Positions 1 through 10,950 of a stretch of 64,000 bases of DNA are shown here, one piece after another. Made by a program: the position numbers and the translations under genes. Origin of the DNA: Bombus terrestris (taxonomy: Eukaryota; Arthropoda; Insecta; Hymenoptera; Apidae); NCBI RefSeq assembly GCF_910591885.1, contig NC_063272.1, positions 7,018,364 through 7,082,363 of the forward strand, in the 5' to 3' direction. How positions within the stretch are numbered: position 1 is the first letter of the stretch; each line of letters begins with the position of its first letter. The notes under the pieces are model-generated. The model made no database searches, was not told the DNA's origin, and saw only the letters and a list, made by a program, of their open reading frames with translations.

Positions 1-106
1 CTAACATTACTTATTTACTTATTTACTTATTTAAAAAAATATATTTCTTTTATAAAAAAGAAGGGTATATATAGAAAAACGACATACATTCTCGTATAAA
101 TTTTAG

Positions 107-239
107 ATACAATTCTCATTGGTACAAAATCCCTGTGAAAGCTCAAAAATTGTATTTAATGGTACTCACACGTAGTGTAAGAGGCTGCTCATATTCCAAG
201 GGCAAATCCTTCGTTTCGTCGTTACAGGGTCTAACCGCG
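107..239 (+). CDS. Odorant receptor, partial: penultimate exon (exon 8) of a gene entering from the left edge
   Basis: Seen: an acceptor (ttttag) precedes a 133-bp open exon that ends at a gtaaca donor. This is exactly the exon-8 length of the intact receptors in the window. After one completing base it reads YNSHWYKIPVKAQKLYLMV and continues to SSLQGLTA. It therefore has the W-Y-x-x-P and Q-K-L signature seen at the same place in the other ORs (WYEAP..QK, WYNLP..QK). Known: in the 7tm_6 family this exon covers the cytoplasmic run into TM7. Exons 1-7 must lie left of the window. I could not place the last exon with confidence. A stretch near 395-450 reads VANMTSFSIRFLNYIFY, which resembles a terminal exon but is one base out of phase, so the gene may be intact or broken. 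Confidence 0.75.
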
Positions 240-1132
240 GTAACACGATTTATTTCTGTTACAGTATAGTCCAATCAATGGAGCTATTGGAATGAATTTG
301 ATCTGATCTAACGAAAATTTCTGCATAAATATTATGGAAAATCAGTAGTTGCGCCTCCTGAAAATTTTCTGCTAAGTTCGATGAAAGTTCAGTGTAGCAA
401 ACATGACCTCTTTCTCGATACGTTTCTTAAATTATATCTTCTACATACGCGTTTTTATCACCTCTATTTGTTCGTTTTTAAACGTTGTTTGTAAAAGAAT
501 TTGTTGCAAGATCGTAAACGTAATATGTACGTTGCAAAATAGTAAGAAACGCAGCATGTGTATTATCAGGCGCCCGAAATGCATCCTTTGATGGACAGAT
601 CAATCTTCATTTATGATAATCTGGATTTGGGATCGTCAGTTTAAGCATAATATGTGTGTAAAATCAGGTCGACCGATTGAGTCTCACACAATCAGCTTGT
701 TAATTACGACAGGTTGTAACAGTTTTCAATCCTGTGACTGTTAAATGAAAGTTTTGTCACTGGTCCAAGATTTGTTACGCATACCTTGCCATGACACAAG
801 CAATCAAAAAAATATCGACGTCTTAATTTCTGCAATTTCCAGAATTTTTTGAAATTTGCTCGATATAATTAAATTCAAAATTTTCGTAGTTTTCAACTTT
901 TAAGAGAAATTTTGCATGCATGGTGGGAAGCCCGGTGAATTAATGCTATGAAACATTGAACGTTGTAATCCGTTGAAAAAGTTCCGAGTTAATAAACTCC
1001 AAATTCGGAAGCTGGTTACTGTAAAAAATACACTGCACATCCCGTGGAATATTGAAAGGTATATTCTGAGTAGGAGCTCCTAGTATTTCTTCCACATTAA
1101 ATTTAGGCTGAGGATCCAAATCCAGATTATCA
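240..1132. other. Flank after the edge OR exon, no gene assigned
   Basis: AT-rich sequence between the edge OR exon and the left boundary of the segmental duplication. Apart from the out-of-phase terminal-exon candidate near 395-450, no frame shows OR-like motifs on either strand. Confidence 0.5.
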
Positions 1133-4100
1133 TAAACAAAGGTTGATACGTCCTATGACTTTCGAACAGACAAAAATATACATGCTGTTTCTTCGTTTTT
1201 TAATATTTTTCAACGTACCAATTATTTTTACGATTTCGCAACAAATCTTATCTCTTGAAAGAGTGTTTCGAAATGAACGAAAAATACATGTGACTTTTTA
1301 CACAGAAACGCGTTCTTAGAGGAAATATTTAAAGAAACGTGTCAAGAAGATAATCGTGTTTGCTATATCGAATTTCCACGAACTTAGCACAAACTTTTCA
1401 GGAAGCACAACCACAAGTATTCATTTAATTATGACATTTGGCACTGATTTATGTGAAAGCTCTCGTTATATCAAATCAAATCCATCCCAATAGTTCTATT
1501 GATTGAACTAGTGTCAGAGTATAAATGCAGAAAGCAGATCTTTGTAAAATTTGTTTCTTACATTACAGGTCATAAACACAACGTTTTCGTATGTCACGTT
1601 CTTCTATTCCGCAAAAAACTAACGTTTTTAAAAAAGCTGATAAAAGACGGATCGAGACATAAATGATGTTTGCCCTAATAATTTTGACATTTAACAGTCT
1701 GTTACGTATCATTGATGTTGTTTGCACAATATATGAAATTATTCTTGACATATTACTGTTTATAACTGTATTTTCGGAAATTAAAAAAATTGTTGTAAAT
1801 TGTCTTTTATATTTTTACCCCTTCTTTGTGGATTTTAAAATATTTCTACGTATTAGATTGTATTTATTAATTGTAGGGATAATAGATATTTACTTACACT
1901 CGTGAACGTCTATGAACATTCCATTTAGATTCATCCAATTATGGACAAACAAAGGTGATCTCTTCGAACTAATTGGAAATTTTTCGATAAACGATGGAAA
2001 ATATGGTTTTTTGAAGGACATCCAAACAAATCTGCGAATAAACATCATATTAATCATTTGAAAAATTATTTCGCCAGTAACGGAGGTAACATAATATTCT
2101 ATTAAATATTTTTGTAAATCATTAGAAGTACTGTATTTATATGTACATATACAAATGTCATGTAATAATTATCTATTAATTTAATGCACAAATTTTATGT
2201 TATGCACAAAATCGTTTTCATCCAATTTAATTAATGAAGATACATATGGAACTATTTGTACTCCGTGGTAGTGGTCGAAGTTCTTATCCGCTATGTCAGG
2301 AATGCATATTGATTTTTCATTCCCCTGTCATAGTTCTCCCATAACATACATTTTTACTTTTTCGTAAGAAATCGACATGCCCCTGTCACGCTAATGCCTC
2401 TCGTTTTTTGTTTCCCCTCTTCCTTTTACAAAAATTGTACTTTGCGTTCATGCTCCACTTTTAAACAGATTATATTAATTTAATTTCCGTTATGTAAATG
2501 GAATTTAAGATTATATACACGACGGGTGCCAATATGATTAAAATTTAATTTCTATCAAAACGTAATCAGATATTAGAGATTGTAATAATTAATATCTTTA
2601 ATTCACGAATTTTTAAGAATTTATTAAACCTTTTTCCTTTTCCAGCCGCGGTCAACGTCGAGATCGTGTTCCACATATTCCATTGCATAAATTTGCAATT
2701 CAATAAACAAAAACATTTGCATTTTTCCCACTCATTTTGATGAGCTAACTTACCGACCGAAGAATAAACTGTGACCCAAATCTAATCCAAGTCCGGATTT
2801 TCCGATACTGCGAGATACCATGTACAAGAAAGAATTTACGTGTACAAAAGAAACGTGTTTCAATATTTAATGTAACATAGGTTAATTATCATAAACAAAA
2901 CTACTTTCCTTTCGGTTGTGTAGTTCCATAACCAAAAAAAAAAAAACACTAAATAAAAAATATAAAATAACACTAAAAAAAAACACACAATCTCGTACTA
3001 TGGCAGGCTACGCGCAAAGTTTCCGTTCTGAAAAGACATTATCCGACAGCATTAAACGTCAAGCAACAGCGTGGACAATATATAGCACGTTCTTCTGAAA
3101 CTCTTTAAAGCAGAACAGTAGAATCGAATAACCACGCTTCATGTTTCTACATTATATGTCACTGTCCAATGTCAAACGATCACACCATGGTTCGCAAATC
3201 TTAATTTTCTATTAATCTTTAGAGAATTGGACTTGTACGAGATTTTTCGTAAAATACACATTTTCTAGCTACGTTGATCGGATTGATACTTTTAAGATGA
3301 AGTTCTCTTTCAATACATTCACTGCTGTCAATGCATACTGTGCATCGCGTCGGTACAATTATTTAAGCAATACTATGGACAGAACTATTTTATTTTTATG
3401 CTCTTCTGGCATTGGCAGAAAGATATTATTGTGCTTGCTAAAAATGTCAAGTAATGCGGGCAATTATTAATAATTTTGTCAATTATTGTAACCAAAAGTA
3501 CAACTGTCTATTGAAAACTATTGGAAAAAGATTGAAAGAAAATGTGAAGTATACTTGCCTTTGATTGCAACCTGTTGCATTCGCGTCAAAATTTCTAAAA
3601 CATTAACGTGGCTTAACGTTCTATTAGTTTGATCATCAGCCATGGATTCTCAACTATGTCCTCTTCGAGAACAGACTCGTACACACAAGCTCTATGCATC
3701 ACTGTTGAGAATAGGGAGCAACTTGTTGCACAGTGAATCAGGAATGGGCAAGTATACTGCAGTGGGGACGATCATGCGTGAAACAGACGGACACGGAAGG
3801 GAAATTGACGTCATTAAATTTCCATAACATTGGAAACAGGCCATCGGTCGGTTTCCCAGCTCCAACTCATTCAAACGTGAAAACACGAGAAACGGTTGCA
3901 CGAGTTCTCACGAAGTATGCAATCAACTCCACGATTTCATCCCTAGGATAAAACATTGTAGAAGTCGCACACCGGTAGATTAATGGAACTGCAGCTTTTA
4001 ATAGACAGCTATTTGTTTCTCCTTCGTTTCGTTTACTAGTTGCATTAAGTTACATTATGGTTCTTTAACTTTCCAAACGCGTCGAACAAGAAAATTGTAG

Positions 4101-4629
4101 CTGAGTTAATACACGAGATAGTCAGGGAATCGGAGAAACTTGTTGCAAGTCCACTGTCATAGACGAGTTTTTGCCTCCCTGTAACGATGGAGGATCCGCA
4201 AAATCCTATACTGAATAAGATTTTCTTATCGGTGGTCGAACTCTCGCCGTACGATAATTCGTGGCTAACTAAAATGAAAGGAGTTTTTGGCGCGGCGATG
4301 ATGGTCTGTTCTATAATGTGTCCAGTATGTGTCTTTATTTTATTAATTTAGATATTTTTACATTTCCTTTTTTAAGATTCAAGGTTCCTTTTAATTCAAC
4401 GCCTTCGAATTTATAGATAAAGGGCATCGCAGAAATCCTTCGAGACAACTAGCGGTGTTTAAAAGTAACGAGGATGGTCGACAAATAGTTTTTAGATACG
4501 CGGAGAAAGAATAACTCCTGTGCATAATATTGACATGTAGGAAATTCTGTTTCGAGTTTTTAACGAAACACTTTTTTATCTCTTATTTTTTTGTCCTTCT
4601 TTCTTGGTATATTTTTGATAATAGAATTA
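1133..4629 (+). repeat. Segmental duplication, copy 1 (about 3.5 kb; partner at 18589-21977)
   Basis: From the shared string taaacaaaggttgata to dataless flank after gataat-gaatta, this block can be followed base by base in the block at 18589-21977. The offset is 17456 at the left end. Most 60-base lines differ by only a few bases. Copy 1 has about 105 extra bases near 2318-2430, where copy 2 has a short unrelated join. The sequences diverge abruptly at both ends, which marks breakpoints. The left breakpoint lies just upstream of an OR exon 7, so copy 1 carries only the tail of a receptor pseudogene followed by about 3 kb of non-coding sequence. Several open frames of 60-80 codons are the same in both copies (for example 3642-3827 and 20993-21178). 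The recent duplication explains that identity, so it is not evidence of coding selection. Confidence 0.93.
1141..1622 (+). pseudogene. Odorant receptor pseudogene tail (exons 7-9), duplicated copy
   Basis: This copy repeats the last three exons of the pseudogene at 15467-19078. About 1141-1300 reads an exon-7-like hydrophobic frame with the run IIFTISQQILSLERVF. About 1361-1465 is a broken exon 8: it starts in one frame as YIEFPRT, meets a TAG at 1385-1387, and the remaining exon-8-like residues (TTSIHLIMTFGTDLCESS) lie in another frame. 1569-1622 follows a good acceptor (cattacag) and reads VINTTFSYVTFFYSAKN then stop, a recognisable terminal OR exon. There are no upstream exons, because the left duplication breakpoint falls in intron 6. 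It cannot make a receptor. Confidence 0.8.
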
Positions 4630-6993
4630 GCGTAGAAGCGTAGAATTTGTTACCCTTTATCATGTTGAGGAGTTCAACGGAAAATGTGATAAACCTTTTC
4701 GAATTTTTCGATGCTTTTCATGTCGGTTTTTCGATGGTGATTTTTTCAGTCTGTTTAGTATAATCGTTGTCTGATATCTGCTAGTCAAATGTTATTGCAT
4801 TTCAGATGCTGAGTACGTCTATCTCGTACTTTACTATGATATACTCTCTTCAGTAGAATTTCTCCTACATCATTGACTTTACGATAGTTGTTGGTAGTGA
4901 TGATACGAATTAATATTTAATAATTGATAATTTAATAATAAATTATTTATATTAATCATTGATTTATATTTCATTCTTCTGGAAATTCTGAAGTGGAATA
5001 GAATTTTGATTTTCGATTAATTTTATTTTTGCCATTCTTCACCCTTTTAATGTCAAAAACATTCAATAAAAAAGATTTTATAGTGTTATATTTACAATCA
5101 CGTGTCCTTCGAATGACAGACATAATATGTGGTTTTACTGAAAATATCATATTAATGTGGTACATTGCGTTATTAGTACACAGAAGATGTAATTGCGAAC
5201 GAATAATTTGTATAATTATTAACACAAGCAATATTTTAATATCTTTCTGATACTGGAATATTGTGACGAGCACTGTTTTTTGAACACAAACACAATTTTG
5301 GTAATGTTAGAATTCGTTTCCTGTAAAACGTAGGAAATGTGACCTATGATGTTCTTTCTTTGTGATTTTCATCTACAATCAAAAATCGGAGTTATGTTTG
5401 ATTTTTTCGTGCGATCATACATCGATAGTAAACGAGTATTTCTTTTCCTTTTCGGAATAGTCGGAGAGGTTTGTGAGTTTAGAATCGTTAATCTTTATAT
5501 AATTCCAGACATTTCAGCATGATAATCCCAATTATTGAAATTATTAAAATGTAGCATATTTCATTTTTTTTTTTCAACTGAAATAACACCATATGCATGG
5601 ATAAAATTCGTCTGACGTTTTATAATTTAGCTACATGGAAGTCATAGTATGATAATAAGCAGCACTTTTTTCATGATATATTGTTACGACTCTGTGTATA
5701 TTTTATGATCCTCCGTTTCTATTTTTTCAGTTCTAACAGGAAATTCTTATTTTGACGGCAGCAGATTCCTTTATATTGTCTTGTATATTTGTTACAGAAT
5801 TCCTATAGAAAATCTACATTTCAACAATATCTGGTGCTCATAAAATTTCCAGCTTGAAATTTCACAAAGATCTGGATATATATTGAAAATTGCTGTTCTC
5901 AAATATGGAGACATCTAAGTTGACAAGCGACTATAATGAGAATACCTGAGTCATATCTTCCATGATAGAATCAGTCGTTTTTGTATACGTTTTGTCAATT
6001 CTTCCGTTATCTCTTATTTTTCCGAATTACCCGTTAGTCATCGTAAAAATTCATGTCCATAACCCATCACTATGGAAATTAATTACTGATTCATCCTCTA
6101 TTCTTTCGCCATATCTGCAATACAGAAAGTTTGCCATTTTCAGACGATTCTACGATATACATTGTCAATCTTTTCAATTTCGAACATTGGACCATATTTC
6201 AACGATTCGCTAATATTGTATTTTCAATCGGGTGTAATATATTATATAATATTTTATCTGTAATATCGCATTCTTACCGTACATTGCGTTGCTTCATATA
6301 GAATCAAATGCCAAACGATCTAGCGCAAAATTTATAAGAAGAACAATATTACTTACTCAGTTGTTACAATAGCATTGGATGAAGAACAGATTGCAATGTT
6401 AATTATTGTAATTAAATAAGTTAAATAAGGACACTCTGCATAGAGGAACCACTTCAGACAATAACTGTCATGAGGAATAGGTATATTTTATTGCAAGAAG
6501 CTGATGTTTCACATATTGCGACTACCTGATACAAATCAAATTCGTAAAATGTTGATACTTCCCGACGGCTGTTCGTCTTTATCAAATCCATTGAACAAAA
6601 TGACGAAGGAAGCACGCCAAGGAAGGGTTGCTGTGAAATTTGTGGCGTTTGTGGAAATACTATCGCCGCGACAAATTTTTCCTTTTCTAATACCTAGAAA
6701 AAAGTAAGACCAAACTGAAAATAAGGGAAAATATGCAGAGGAAAAATATTGTACGTAGACTGCAATTTTCTCAAAGTGAGCATCTATTATGTATCAATTT
6801 CTTGGAAGGCGTTAATGACCTCGGTCGATGCCGCGGAATGACTGCAATTTCCATGCATTATAAATTACTTCTATAGACAGACGGCACGAACAAATTCAAG
6901 AGGGAACGATAACAGTGCAAATAATAAATCGTGGCGAGGTGTTGTCGGATGATTCCTCGAGTTTTGCTCACATTCTTCGGTAATCGAAACAAG
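4630..6993. other. Intergenic, no gene recognised
   Basis: About 2.4 kb of AT-rich DNA between the duplication breakpoint and the first OR pseudogene. I read all open stretches, including 5029-5250, 5962-6213 and 6504-6707. None shows OR exon motifs, conserved splice pairs or any other family I recognise. Confidence 0.5.
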
Positions 6994-8689
6994 ATGAACA
7001 TGTTCTACAGGCAGTACAACACTTATTGTATACTACTGAGTATCTTAGGACTCTGGTCATATCACAAGTCGATTTACTCTACGATTCACAGAATATCGAT
7101 CTCCTTCATTATGCTCGCTTATATTGTTTTCCAGGTATGCAGAATTCATTATTTTTATGCTCTCAATCTATGTACACCGCGAGGTTTTATTGCGAATCTA
7201 CTCGTTACAAATTTGCGAGGAGATAAATATGTTATTGTATTAACACTATAGAAAAATATGGCGTCCGTATTGACATAAAGAATTAACAGAATATGTTTTT
7301 AGGTTTTATTGCTTTTTAAATCTGGTATTACATTTCGAGGTTGCATCGTAACGTTATCTGCAATCTGTCCAGTTATGGTCATTTTCATGCGATATGTCAC
7401 TTCTGTAGCAATGTTTCCTGTGGTACGTGATGCTCTAAAGTGAAGTTTATGAAGTTCAACTAATGAGATTCGTATATATTTTTGCACGTGGGTACAGACT
7501 ATATATCTTTTTGACAACCTACGCAAGATAGACACCACACTGAAAGATCAACTGGAAGTTCAGATACTGATGAAATACGTCGACTATTCGACTTACACAA
7601 TCTCCATTTTCCTATGTAAGAGAACATTTTCTATGTTCGTGGAATTTATCGCCGTAGTCGCGATTACCTTAACGTCTGAATGTTTCCATCCGAATATTAT
7701 GTAAACGTAAAATTGTGAAACTTCGGTTATGTGATTGGCTTTATTAGAGAAAGCGATGAATACTGAATTATTTGTTCTTGACGATGTTTTATGCCAGAAA
7801 TACTGTTCCTTTAATACGATTATATGGTGGATATGTGTTATTCGAAGAGAAAAACGCGAAAACACTTCCGTCTCCACGATTACGAGACTAACACTATTTG
7901 CTAGTACAAAAGTATTCAAATGCGAAGATATCATGCTATTGTAGTATCAGGAATATTTAGGTATAAATTTTTCCTGATACTATTTATAATTTATTTACAA
8001 TAAGTAAACTAAACAGATATTGATTAGACAAAAAACGATGGTTGTTTAACTTGAACTAATTTTCAACAATCTTATTTTACTTCAACCACTCTTGCAACTC
8101 AACAACGCCAACCACTCAATCTCTCAACAACGCTAGCAACTCTCGCAACTCGACAACGCTAACAACTCTACTCCTCGACTTCTCGACTAACTCTGACTTC
8201 TCGACTCACTCTTTGAACCCATATCGTCCCCTTCCTATAGCCTTCTTTTTTTTTCTTTCCTTAATCTCACCATGCCGACGCTCCGCAAGAATTAGGCGAC
8301 CTTAGTCACGTAGGCTTTTTTCCTATGTAAACTAACAACTGAATGACAGACGACACTGTTTTGACCGATCTCTAGTCAGGCCTTCCTTTTACGATACTAC
8401 ACTATTATTAAACCATTCCCGTTTTAGGCTTATGTTACTCGTGAACTTTATTCGGAGTATCGTATGTCTTCACTCCGATAACGTTGGATCTGCTGTTGCC
8501 TTTGAACGAATTCCGAGAACGTTATTTTTCCTGCTCAACAATGTTTTCTCACGATCGGATAGAGTATATTGATATTGCATGCGTGAATATCCTAGTCGTT
8601 TATACAATTGGATTGTAGTGTCTGGCGGGTACGGAACTGATGTTGGCTGTGTTTGCCCATTACATGTGCGGAATGTTCGAGATAACTAG
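6994..8689 (+). pseudogene. Odorant receptor pseudogene, exons 1-4 only, two in-frame stops
   Basis: Exons: 6994-7134 (MNMFYRQYNTYC.. with GLWSY where the neighbours have GLWPY), 7303-7422 (40 codons), 7498-7615 and 8428-8689. The lengths and phases match the intact genes, and exon 4 is exactly 262 bp as in four of them. Exon 4 keeps the family pattern (TPITLDLLLPLNEFRERY, later AHYMCGMFEIT) but contains a TGA at 8442-8444 and a TAG at 8616-8618 in frame, without any indel. Intron 3 is enlarged by a 462-bp solo LTR. After a normal donor at 8690 I cannot find exons 6-9. A weak exon-5-like stretch near 8790-8885 reads in the wrong phase and ends at a stop. The likely history is loss of the 3' half and/or nonsense mutation. 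An assembly error is unlikely to explain two separate substitutions. Confidence 0.85.
7936..8405. mobile_element. Solo LTR of an LTR retrotransposon with 4-bp target duplication
   Basis: The element spans 7940-8401 (462 bp). It begins TGTAGTATC and ends GATACTACA, so it has TG..CA ends inside 9-bp inverted termini. It is flanked on both sides by CTAT (7936-7939 and 8402-8405), a typical 4-bp target site duplication for Gypsy- or BEL-type insertions. A low-complexity middle part is rich in caact/caacg units (about 8085-8215). There is no internal coding region, so recombination between two LTRs probably removed the body. It sits in intron 3 of the OR pseudogene and ends 26 bases before the exon 4 acceptor. 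The superfamily is not determined. The hairpin tagtatcagg..cctgatacta at 7941-7981 lies within it. Confidence 0.75.
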
Positions 8690-10950
8690 GTATGAATGAA
8701 TATGTTGACTTTTCTCTTTTTCACATGGTCATTGCATGCAACAGACACCTTACAACACTTACAACGTTACAATGATTATGATAATCAGGTAAATATACGA
8801 TATGCAAAACATTCAAACAATTCTATTTAAACGGAGAACGTGTTTCACAGCGGACCGTTAATATTGCTGTCATAGAATTACAATCATAGAAGTACAATTA
8901 TTGTGACAATTTAGTCAAACGCAGCTTTCAAATCATTCGACCAAAAGAAATGGTTTCCTATGTAATCATTTAATTCATAGAAATATATCTCTATCCAGTC
9001 AAAAATGCGATATTTCGTAGGCTGCTGACTGTTTGGAGGTTAATTCAAACGATACAAAGTGAAATTCCTTCCTAAGTCATATTTGTCTAAAAATTGGTGC
9101 ACGTTTTTAGCTATCGATTACGAAAAACAATTGCGGATCTGTCCTCGTCAAGACAGATCGACGCGAATTTCAGGGACTTCCGGCACGTCGTGGACTGTCA
9201 TAGGAATACACTATAGTTGGTACATTCGACTATAATGAGTGGTAGATATTATATGATGGTGATATCTAAGCTGATCATACTTTGTTTTCCATGCATTTTC
9301 TGCCTACCTTTTTTGTTTCATCGATTATGCATTATCAAATTACATGGTACATTATCTTCCGCCATGTTCTGTGTTTCTAGTTTCTTTCTCTGTGTCTTTG
9401 CATCGAGTAAATATCCTTTCATTCCTGCACGTTGTTGAGAAAAGGTAAAATCCTCAATGAATGTAATGTGTGAAACCATTCCCGAAGCTTTTAGATTTTC
9501 ACAATTCTTTTTCTTATAAGTGGGACACCGTGAAAGTGAAATCTGAAAAGAAATACTATCTGCCATTAGTTATAAATATATATAGATTGTTTATACAAAT
9601 AACGTTAGCGTCTACCGAATATTTCAGATCAATTTGTTTTGTATCGAATTTAAATAATTCAAACGAGAGTCAATTGAAAAGTGTCCATTAACATTACTTT
9701 TGTTAGAATGAAAGAATTTGCGAGAGAAGATAAATAATGCCGAACGATTCAACAGAATGGGAAAATTGATTCTAAGTTATCCTAATGTTGTACTGGTTCT
9801 TAAGACGATAACAGATACGAAAAATGAGAAAGTTTCTTCATCTGTATTTTTTCCCTTATTAGTCATTTAGCGTTCTTGTACTTATGTTGCTATTCCGGAC
9901 AAATTATGATAGATCGTAGTCTGCACATGTTTAAGGAAACGCAAGCTCAAATTTGGCTAAATGTGGCTTTTCTGGCCTTGACTCTTAAATAATTTTCTAA
10001 TTGTCTAAATGTTTCTGTTTACTAATTAAATAACACGATTGTAATATTAGTGTATGTTAAGAGATACAACAATATGCAGGTACACTTCTACATAATATTG
10101 CATGCCTGTAGAAGCGCAGAAGTTACTTTATGTACAATTTAAAATATTAATAAGCCTCGGTATTCAGTGAAACTTATATGTGTGAAGGTGGCCATTCGTT
10201 CCTTCCTTTCTCCTTATTATCTCAGTTCCCTAATAAATATATGTTCGCAGTAAATACCTTGTAACATCTCTATACATTCGCAGACTAGTTTCAAATTTTA
10301 CCAATCGTGATAGTCGTATTTAATTACGGCATTACTGAAAGATCACAATTTTGTATACATCACAATAACAATTACGGCGGCTGCACTATTGCATTCATTA
10401 CAGCATCTATTCATATACTAATTAAAGTGCAAGTAAATTAAGTTTCGTATAATTTAATAACATTTTTAAGTAACTATAAGAAATTGATGACACCGAGAAA
10501 CGATTTATTTGAGAATAAGAATGCGTGCAACTACTTTCGTATATAGAAGTTTCCTACACTTGTGTCGTTAAAACGGTGTTAAACAATTAGAAACCATCAA
10601 ACGATCTTTCCGTACATGCTTTCTATTCTGTTCTGCACATGCGATACACGTTACCCCACGATGCAACACATACTGACGAGGACTGGCAAAAGGGATGAGG
10701 CGGAACACGCGTGCGCGTTTCCAGGAAGAGCGAGGGAAAGCTGAAAATGGTGCGAAAGACCGTCTGTGCACTGTATAATTTACTTAATTCACCGATGTCT
10801 CGAAACACGTCCACTCCACTGTTATTATCGCACCCTTCCGAATCGTCCGCGAAAAACTTTCTCCTTATTTATAAAGACTTCCGGCGGATGGTTGAAGTGA
10901 ATATTTGTGCGGCACCACAAGCATCAAATATCTATTAGTTTCCGAGAAGC
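8690..10950. other. Intergenic, no gene recognised
   Basis: AT-rich DNA downstream of the truncated OR pseudogene. I searched it for exon 5-9 signatures (VHxRA, WYxxP..QK, SYFMV) and found only the weak exon-5 candidate near 8790-8885. A GC-richer patch at about 10630-10860 precedes the next OR and could be part of its upstream region, but no motif supports a specific role. Confidence 0.45.

Noticed and set aside
1663..1905. Hydrophobic open frame MMFALIILTFNSLLRIIDVV.. (also 19119-19361) resembling a membrane protein
   Set aside because: It lies just after the terminal OR exon in both duplicates and has no OR exon motif. Hydrophobic composition is expected from AT-rich DNA, and identity is explained by the duplication.
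3642..3827. A 61-codon open frame identical at 20993-21178 (MDSQLCPLREQTRTHK..) that looks like a conserved small protein
   Set aside because: It lies inside the recent segmental duplication, where non-coding sequence is just as similar. There is no family motif, splice context or upstream signal.
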